From the NCBI GenBank assembly GCA_017442025.1, contig JAFSBD010000101.1, positions 1-8,317 of the forward strand: a DNA stretch of 8,317 nucleotides, given 5' to 3'. The notes under the pieces were generated by a model. The model ran no database searches. It was given only the letters and a program-made list of their open reading frames with translations, and was not told the DNA's origin. Below, piece by piece: positions 4,043 to 8,317 of the stretch. How positions within the stretch are numbered: position 1 is the first letter of the stretch; each line of letters opens with the position of its first letter. The stretch is from Clostridia bacterium (lineage in GTDB: Bacteria; Bacillota; Clostridia; Oscillospirales; QAKW01). Position numbers and translations under genes: made by a program.

Positions 4043-7000
4043 ATGTTATACAAGAAAAATACGGAAAAAGAATTGAATATGGAGCTGTTCCGCGCCCCCA
4101 CCGCGGAATACCGCGGCGCGCCCTTCTGGGCCTGGAACGGCACTTTGGATCGGGAGCAGCTTTTGCGCCAGATCGATTATTTCAAAGAGATGGGCTTCGG
4201 CGGGTTTCATATCCATTCCCGCACCGGCATGGCCTCCCCTTATTTAGATAAGGAATTTATGGAGCATGTCAAGGCCTGCGCCGAGAAGGCAAAAAGCCAA
4301 GGGATGCTGGCCTGGCTTTATGATGAGGACCGTTACCCCAGCGGGGTGGCGGGCGGTATGGTCACCAAGGAGAAGAAGTACCGTTGCAAGACGCTCTCCT
4401 TCAGCCAAACCGCACCGGCTGTTTACCTCTCCAAAGAAGAAGCCTTCGATCAGGGCAAGCCCTATTATTTGGCAACCTACGATATTTCCATCGATGAGCA
4501 GGGGATGCTCGCCTCCTATCGGCGGATCGAAAAAGATGGGTTGGCCGAGGGAAAAAAATGGTACGCATCGGTCCTGACCGCCGATGGGGAGCCCCGCTAT
4601 AACGGCGAAGGCTACGTTGATATTATGGACGAAGAGGCGATCGCCCGTTTTATCGATCTAACCTATGGCGCCTATGAAAAGGCGGTGGGGGCAGAATTTG
4701 ATCAGACCGTTCCCGCCATCTTCACCGATGAGCCCACCTTCTCCTGCCGCAAAGGGGAGCATACCATCCCTTCCGCTCATAGCGACGGCACCATTCTTTA
4801 TACCTGGACCCGCTTTATGGAGGAAAAATATCAGGCGCGCTACGGCGAGGATCTTCTCGACCGTCTGCCCGAGCTTTTCTGGAAGAAGGCCGACGGCAGC
4901 GATTCCTTGATCAAATACCGCTATTATGATTTTTGCGCCGATCTTTTCTATACCGCTTTTACCGCCCAATGCGGCAGTTGGTGCGAAGAGCATGGGCTCG
5001 CCTTCACCGGCCATATCTTTGAAGAGCCCACCCTTTCGGGGCAGGCCGAATCGGCGGGCGACCTTTTGCGCCAATATCGGGCCTTCACCCTGCCGGGCAT
5101 CGATATGCTCTGCGACCGCACCGAGCTGACCACCGCCAAGCAAGCTCAATCCCTGGTTCGCCAGCTGGATAAAGAGGGAATGATGAGCGAGCTCTATGGC
5201 GTTACCAACTGGGATTTTGATTTCCGCGGCCATAAATTCCAAGGGGATTGGCAGGCGGCGATGGGCGTTACCCTGCGGGTGCCCCATCTGGCCTGGATGA
5301 GCATGGGCGGCGAGGCCAAGCGGGATTATCCCGCCTCCCTCTTCTATCAATCGCCCTGGTATAAGGAATACCCCTATATTGAGGATCATTTCGCCCGCCT
5401 CAATACCGCCCTCACCCGCGGCACGCCTATCGTTAAGGTGGGTGTTGTTCAGCCGGTGGAGAGCTATTGGATCCTGACCGGCCCTGCCGATCAGACCGCT
5501 GATGCCCGCAAGGCCTTGGATGAAAACTATGAGACCCTCAACCGTTGGCTTTTGGAAGGCCATCAGGATTTTGACTACATTAGTGAAGCGGTGCTGGCGG
5601 AGATCGCCGATGAAGCATCCCCCCGCAAGGTGGGCGTGATGGAATATGATGCCATTTTGGTTCCCGCCTGCCTCACTTTGCGCAAAACCACCGCCGCATA
5701 CCTTGCCCGCTTTGAAAAAGCAGGTGGTAAAGTTTTGGTGATGGGGCGTTTGCCTGCCTATACCGACGGTATTTTGAGCGGGGAGGCCGCCAAGCTCCTG
5801 AAAGATGCCGATTGCATCCCCTTCGATAAGACCGAATTGATGGGCGCGCTTGCTCCCTGCCGCCAAGTGGAGATCGCCAAGCGGGGCGGCGGATCGGCCG
5901 ATCATATGACCTATCAGCTGCGCCAAGACGGCGAGGTGCAATGGCTCTTTATTGCCCGCTATAAAAAGGAGCAGATGGGCAGTATCGATGCCCAGATGGG
6001 CTCCGTAAAGCCCAAGGGCGAGATGCTGGAGATCACCGTAAACGGGGAGTATCAGCCCCAAAGATACGATACCCTCTCGGGCAAGATCATGCCCGTTTCC
6101 TTCCGCCATCAGGGCGGCAAGACCATCATCACCCATGAATTCTTCCCCTCCGATAGCCTGCTTTTGCAGCTTTCCGCTCCCATCTTCGGCGAGTTCACCA
6201 TCCAACCCCGGGAAACGGTGGTTCTGATGCGCAAGGATTGGAAGGAGGCCGTAAAGGTAACGCGGGAAGAGGAAAATGTTCTGGTGCTGGATATGGCGGA
6301 ATACCGCCTGGATCAGCAGGAATGGCAACCCGAAGAAGAAATTTTGCGGTTGGATAATACTCTGCGTAAGCAGTTGGGCTGGCCGTTGCGCACTGCAAAG
6401 ATCGTCCAGCCCTGGGCCGTTCCCGCCGAGAAAATCGAGCATACCGCCTCCCTGCGGTTTGCGGTGGAGAGCGACTTTAAGGTAAAGGACGCCAAATTGG
6501 CATTGGAAAATGCCGCCGATGCCACCATCCTTTGGAACGGCAAGGAAGTGCCTGCCGAGATTCTCGGTTGGTATGTGGATGAATCCATCCAAACCGTTGC
6601 CCTTCCGCCCATCAAAAAGGGCAAGAATATTTTGGAGATCACCCTGCCCTTCGGCAAGCGGAGCAATTTGGAAAACTGCTTCATCTTAGGCGATTTTGAT
6701 GTTGCGGTGCGGGGCGCAGAAGCCAAGATCGTCCCGCCCACCGACCATCTTTCCTTCGGGAGCGTGGCGGAGCAGGGCTTGCCCTTCTATGGCGGAAATC
6801 TGACCTATGAACTGCCCTTCGAGACCCAAAACGCGGGAGATCTGACCCTCCATTGCGGCAAATATGCGGGTGCGCTTTTGAAGGTCGCGCTGGACGACGG
6901 CGAGGCAAAGCCTTTGGCCTTTGCGCCCTATGACGTACCCTTCAAGAAGGTGGCGGCAGGGAAGCATACCTTGAAGGTTACGTTGTTTGGTAACCGTGTC

Positions 7001-7150
7001 AACACCTTTGGTACCTTGCATAATTGCGCCGATCTCTTCGAATGGTACGGGCCCGGAGCATGGAGAACATATGGAGATCACTGGGCGTATGAATATCAGC
7101 TTAGAAGTTTTGGGCTGATGATCAGCCCAAAACTGGAGTTGAACCGTTGA
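4043..7150 (+). CDS. GH106-like glycoside hydrolase (putative alpha-L-rhamnosidase)
   Basis: A 1035-residue protein without a signal peptide, transmembrane segment or dockerin, so probably cytoplasmic. The N-terminal half fits the TIM-barrel region of GH106-type enzymes: PFWAWNG (27-33), GGFHIHSRTG (53-62), WLYDEDRYPSG (91-101), FTDEPTF (227-233), FTGHIFEEPT (321-330) and MSELYGVTNWD (381-391). The acidic residues in DEP (230) and EEP (327-328) and E383 are candidate catalytic or metal-site residues; I cannot assign them. A Rossmann-like segment follows (about 530-575, VGVMEYDAILVPA...GGKVLVMGRLP), then beta-rich C-terminal domains, the last resembling a galactose-binding fold. GH106 enzymes release L-rhamnose from plant glycans such as rhamnogalacturonans; the following GH78 gene supports that role. 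Start 4043 has AAAGAGG 8 nt upstream; the Met at residue 13 is a possible alternative. Other GH106-related families with the same barrel cannot be excluded. Confidence 0.78.
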   Translation: MLYKKNTEKELNMELFRAPTAEYRGAPFWAWNGTLDREQLLRQIDYFKEMGFGGFHIHSRTGMASPYLDKEFMEHVKACAEKAKSQGMLAWLYDEDRYPSGVAGGMVTKEKKYRCKTLSFSQTAPAVYLSKEEAFDQGKPYYLATYDISIDEQGMLASYRRIEKDGLAEGKKWYASVLTADGEPRYNGEGYVDIMDEEAIARFIDLTYGAYEKAVGAEFDQTVPAIFTDEPTFSCRKGEHTIPSAHSDGTILYTWTRFMEEKYQARYGEDLLDRLPELFWKKADGSDSLIKYRYYDFCADLFYTAFTAQCGSWCEEHGLAFTGHIFEEPTLSGQAESAGDLLRQYRAFTLPGIDMLCDRTELTTAKQAQSLVRQLDKEGMMSELYGVTNWDFDFRGHKFQGDWQAAMGVTLRVPHLAWMSMGGEAKRDYPASLFYQSPWYKEYPYIEDHFARLNTALTRGTPIVKVGVVQPVESYWILTGPADQTADARKALDENYETLNRWLLEGHQDFDYISEAVLAEIADEASPRKVGVMEYDAILVPACLTLRKTTAAYLARFEKAGGKVLVMGRLPAYTDGILSGEAAKLLKDADCIPFDKTELMGALAPCRQVEIAKRGGGSADHMTYQLRQDGEVQWLFIARYKKEQMGSIDAQMGSVKPKGEMLEITVNGEYQPQRYDTLSGKIMPVSFRHQGGKTIITHEFFPSDSLLLQLSAPIFGEFTIQPRETVVLMRKDWKEAVKVTREEENVLVLDMAEYRLDQQEWQPEEEILRLDNTLRKQLGWPLRTAKIVQPWAVPAEKIEHTASLRFAVESDFKVKDAKLALENAADATILWNGKEVPAEILGWYVDESIQTVALPPIKKGKNILEITLPFGKRSNLENCFILGDFDVAVRGAEAKIVPPTDHLSFGSVAEQGLPFYGGNLTYELPFETQNAGDLTLHCGKYAGALLKVALDDGEAKPLAFAPYDVPFKKVAAGKHTLKVTLFGNRVNTFGTLHNCADLFEWYGPGAWRTYGDHWAYEYQLRSFGLMISPKLELNR
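7106..7134 (+). repeat. Perfect 14-bp inverted repeat at the 3' end of the GH106-like gene
   Basis: AGTTTTGGGCTGAT (7106-7119) and ATCAGCCCAAAACT (7121-7134) are exact inverse copies around a single G. As RNA it would form 13 bp with a UGA loop. It codes for SFGLMISPK near the C-terminus. No T tract follows, so it is not a standard terminator; it could stabilise the upstream mRNA or impede polymerase. Confidence 0.85.
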
Positions 7151-7240
7151 AATCGGCGATCTTTCCGTTTTTCCGTCTTCGCCGTATCGACATACGCCTT
7201 CAGCCGGAGAAAACGAAAATCTCATCCGATTTGAACGGTT
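7142..7240 (+). repeat. ~99-bp imperfect palindrome between the GH106-like and GH78 genes
   Basis: AACCGTTGAAATCGG (7142-7156) is the inverse of CCGATTTGAACGGTT (7226-7240) with one G-G mismatch. The inner arms also align with small gaps (CGTTTT/AAAACG region), converging on CGTAT-CGAC-ATACG (7183-7196). The left arm includes the GH106-like stop codon. It could be a structured intergenic RNA or a small non-coding mobile remnant; no target duplication is visible. The rest of the 129-bp gap shows only a possible weak promoter and a ribosome binding site. Confidence 0.65.
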
Positions 7241-7259
7241 TTAGACATTAAAGTAATAT
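7231..7259 (+). promoter_or_regulatory. Possible weak promoter for the GH78 gene
   Basis: TTGAAC (7231-7236) and TAATAT (7254-7259) are 17 bp apart, each matching 4 of 6 consensus positions. The -35 lies in the right arm of the palindrome. It may allow separate transcription of the GH78 gene, but in AT-rich DNA such matches occur by chance. Confidence 0.3.
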
Positions 7260-7279
7260 TAGTTTTGATGAGGAAAGTT

Positions 7280-8317
7280 ATGAACTTCATTCAAAGCCCC
7301 GTTGATACCGGGGAGGCGGCGGTTCTTTTTCAAAAGGAGATCCGCTGGGCGCAAACGCCCCAAAGGGTAGAGGCAAAGGCCACCGCTATCGGGGTTTATA
7401 ATCTTTTGATCAACGGTCAAAAGGTAGGGGAGCAGGTGCTCACCCCCGGCTGGACCTCCTACACCCATCGGCTATTGGTGCAGACTTATGATATTACCGA
7501 TCATTTTGCCCAAGGCGGCGTTGCCGCCCTGGAGGCAGGCCAAGGCTGGGCGGTAGGTCATATCGGCTATGGCAACGAGAATCATAAATATGCCGATCAG
7601 GTTGCCTGCGCGGCGAAGATCACCGCCTATTTTGCCGATGGCTCGGCGCAAACGGTTACCACCGATGGTGATTGGGATTGCTATACCCATCCGGTTCGCT
7701 TTACCGAGATCTACCATGGCGAGCTTTGGGATGGGACCCATCAGCCCACTCTGCTGGGCAAGGCGGTGGTGAGCGAAAAGGCATGGAACACCGTTCCGCA
7801 GGACGGGGAATGGATCATGCCCCAAGAGCGGATCCGCGCGGTGTCCATGTTTATTGCGCCCAACGGCGAGAAAATTGTCGATTTCGGGCAAAATATCACC
7901 GGCTGGGTGGAACTGCAGGTGCAGGGCGAGCGCGGCCAAGTGATTGCCTTTGACCACGGTGAGGTGCTGGATAACGAGGGCAATTTCTATAATGCCAACT
8001 ATCGCAAGGCCAAGGCGTTGGCAAAATTTATTTTGAGCGGGGAAGAGGAGGTTTTAGCCCCTCATTTCACCTACTATGGTTTCCGCTATATCCGCCTGCT
8101 GGAATGCCCTGCGGAGATCGGGCCGGAGGCCTTTACCGCGGTGGTCGTCCATTCGGATATGAAGCGAACGGGCGATTTTGAGTGCGGCCATCCCCTTTTG
8201 AACCAACTCTATCAGAATATCATCTGGGGGCAAAAGGGCAATTATCTCGATCTGCCCACCGACTGCCCCCAGCGGGATGAGCGGTTGGGCTGGACCGGGG
8301 ATACCCAGGTCTTTTGC
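7280..8317 (+). CDS. GH78 alpha-L-rhamnosidase, N-terminal part (cut by window edge)
   Basis: The first 346 residues are present; the gene runs off the right edge. It has no signal peptide, so it is probably intracellular. GH78 enzymes hydrolyse terminal alpha-L-rhamnose by inversion. The order of conserved segments fits the family: VYNLLINGQKVGEQVLTPGW in the N-terminal beta domain, EIYHGELWD (143-151), VDFGQNITGWV (about 200-210), HFTYYGFRYIRL, then the catalytic-domain motif PTDCPQRDERLGWTGD (326-341). In this motif the acidic residues D333, E334 and D341 match the conserved GH78 active-site cluster; the family's distal base Glu lies beyond the window. The ATG at 7280 is preceded by GAGGAAAG with good spacing; the in-frame ATG at 7268 has no such site. 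It sits 129 bp after the GH106-like gene on the same strand, probably for stepwise removal of different rhamnose linkages from imported oligosaccharides (inference). Confidence 0.93.
   Translation, partial: MNFIQSPVDTGEAAVLFQKEIRWAQTPQRVEAKATAIGVYNLLINGQKVGEQVLTPGWTSYTHRLLVQTYDITDHFAQGGVAALEAGQGWAVGHIGYGNENHKYADQVACAAKITAYFADGSAQTVTTDGDWDCYTHPVRFTEIYHGELWDGTHQPTLLGKAVVSEKAWNTVPQDGEWIMPQERIRAVSMFIAPNGEKIVDFGQNITGWVELQVQGERGQVIAFDHGEVLDNEGNFYNANYRKAKALAKFILSGEEEVLAPHFTYYGFRYIRLLECPAEIGPEAFTAVVVHSDMKRTGDFECGHPLLNQLYQNIIWGQKGNYLDLPTDCPQRDERLGWTGDTQVFC

Noticed and set aside
4658..6592. A 644-codon open frame on the minus strand inside the GH106-like gene
   Set aside because: It is antisense to a gene with clear family motifs, has no ribosome site or recognisable domain, and its length follows from the GC-rich third positions of the real gene.
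7106..7134. Intrinsic terminator after the GH106-like gene
   Set aside because: The hairpin is strong but is followed by AAAACTGGAG with no T tract, and the GH78 gene follows on the same strand.

Overview
The window looks like chromosomal DNA of a Gram-positive, low-to-mid GC anaerobe of the Bacillota, most likely a gut-type clostridium. The basis is a T-box leader (almost confined to Bacillota and a few relatives), AGGAGG-type ribosome binding sites, two lipoproteins with Gram-positive-style signal peptides, a cohesin-domain surface protein, and an intracellular plant-glycan gene cluster. I cannot name a species from the sequence.

Left part (1-647, minus strand): the 5' end of an AMP-forming acyl-CoA synthetase gene, cut by the window edge. 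It is preceded by a complete T-box riboswitch with near-consensus promoter, Stem I, probable UAC (Tyr) specifier, T-box/antiterminator and a perfect 14-bp intrinsic terminator. A T-box on an acyl-CoA ligase is unusual, and linkage to aromatic amino acid salvage is a testable idea.

Next (692-2054, plus strand): a divergently transcribed two-gene operon of lipoproteins. The first is a trigger-factor/FKBP-like lipoprotein. The second is a small lipoprotein of unknown function whose start overlaps the first gene's stop. The operon ends at a strong hairpin that probably serves both strands.

Centre (2062-4018, minus strand): an AraC-family regulator with an N-terminal cupin sensor domain, probably starting at a TTG codon. 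It is translationally coupled (ATGA overlap) to a cohesin-domain, membrane-anchored surface protein.

Right part (3981-8317, plus strand): a GH106-like glycoside hydrolase followed by a GH78 alpha-L-rhamnosidase that runs off the window. Neither has a signal peptide, so they probably act in the cytoplasm on imported rhamnosylated oligosaccharides or glycosides. The AraC promoter and the hydrolase promoter are divergent and physically overlap, with their -10 boxes forming the ends of a 22-bp dyad. This suggests mutually exclusive transcription and probable control by the AraC protein. The gap between the two hydrolase genes holds a perfect 14-bp inverted repeat and a ~99-bp imperfect palindrome of unknown role, plus a possible weak promoter for the GH78 gene.

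I found no tRNA, rRNA, CRISPR array or insertion sequence.
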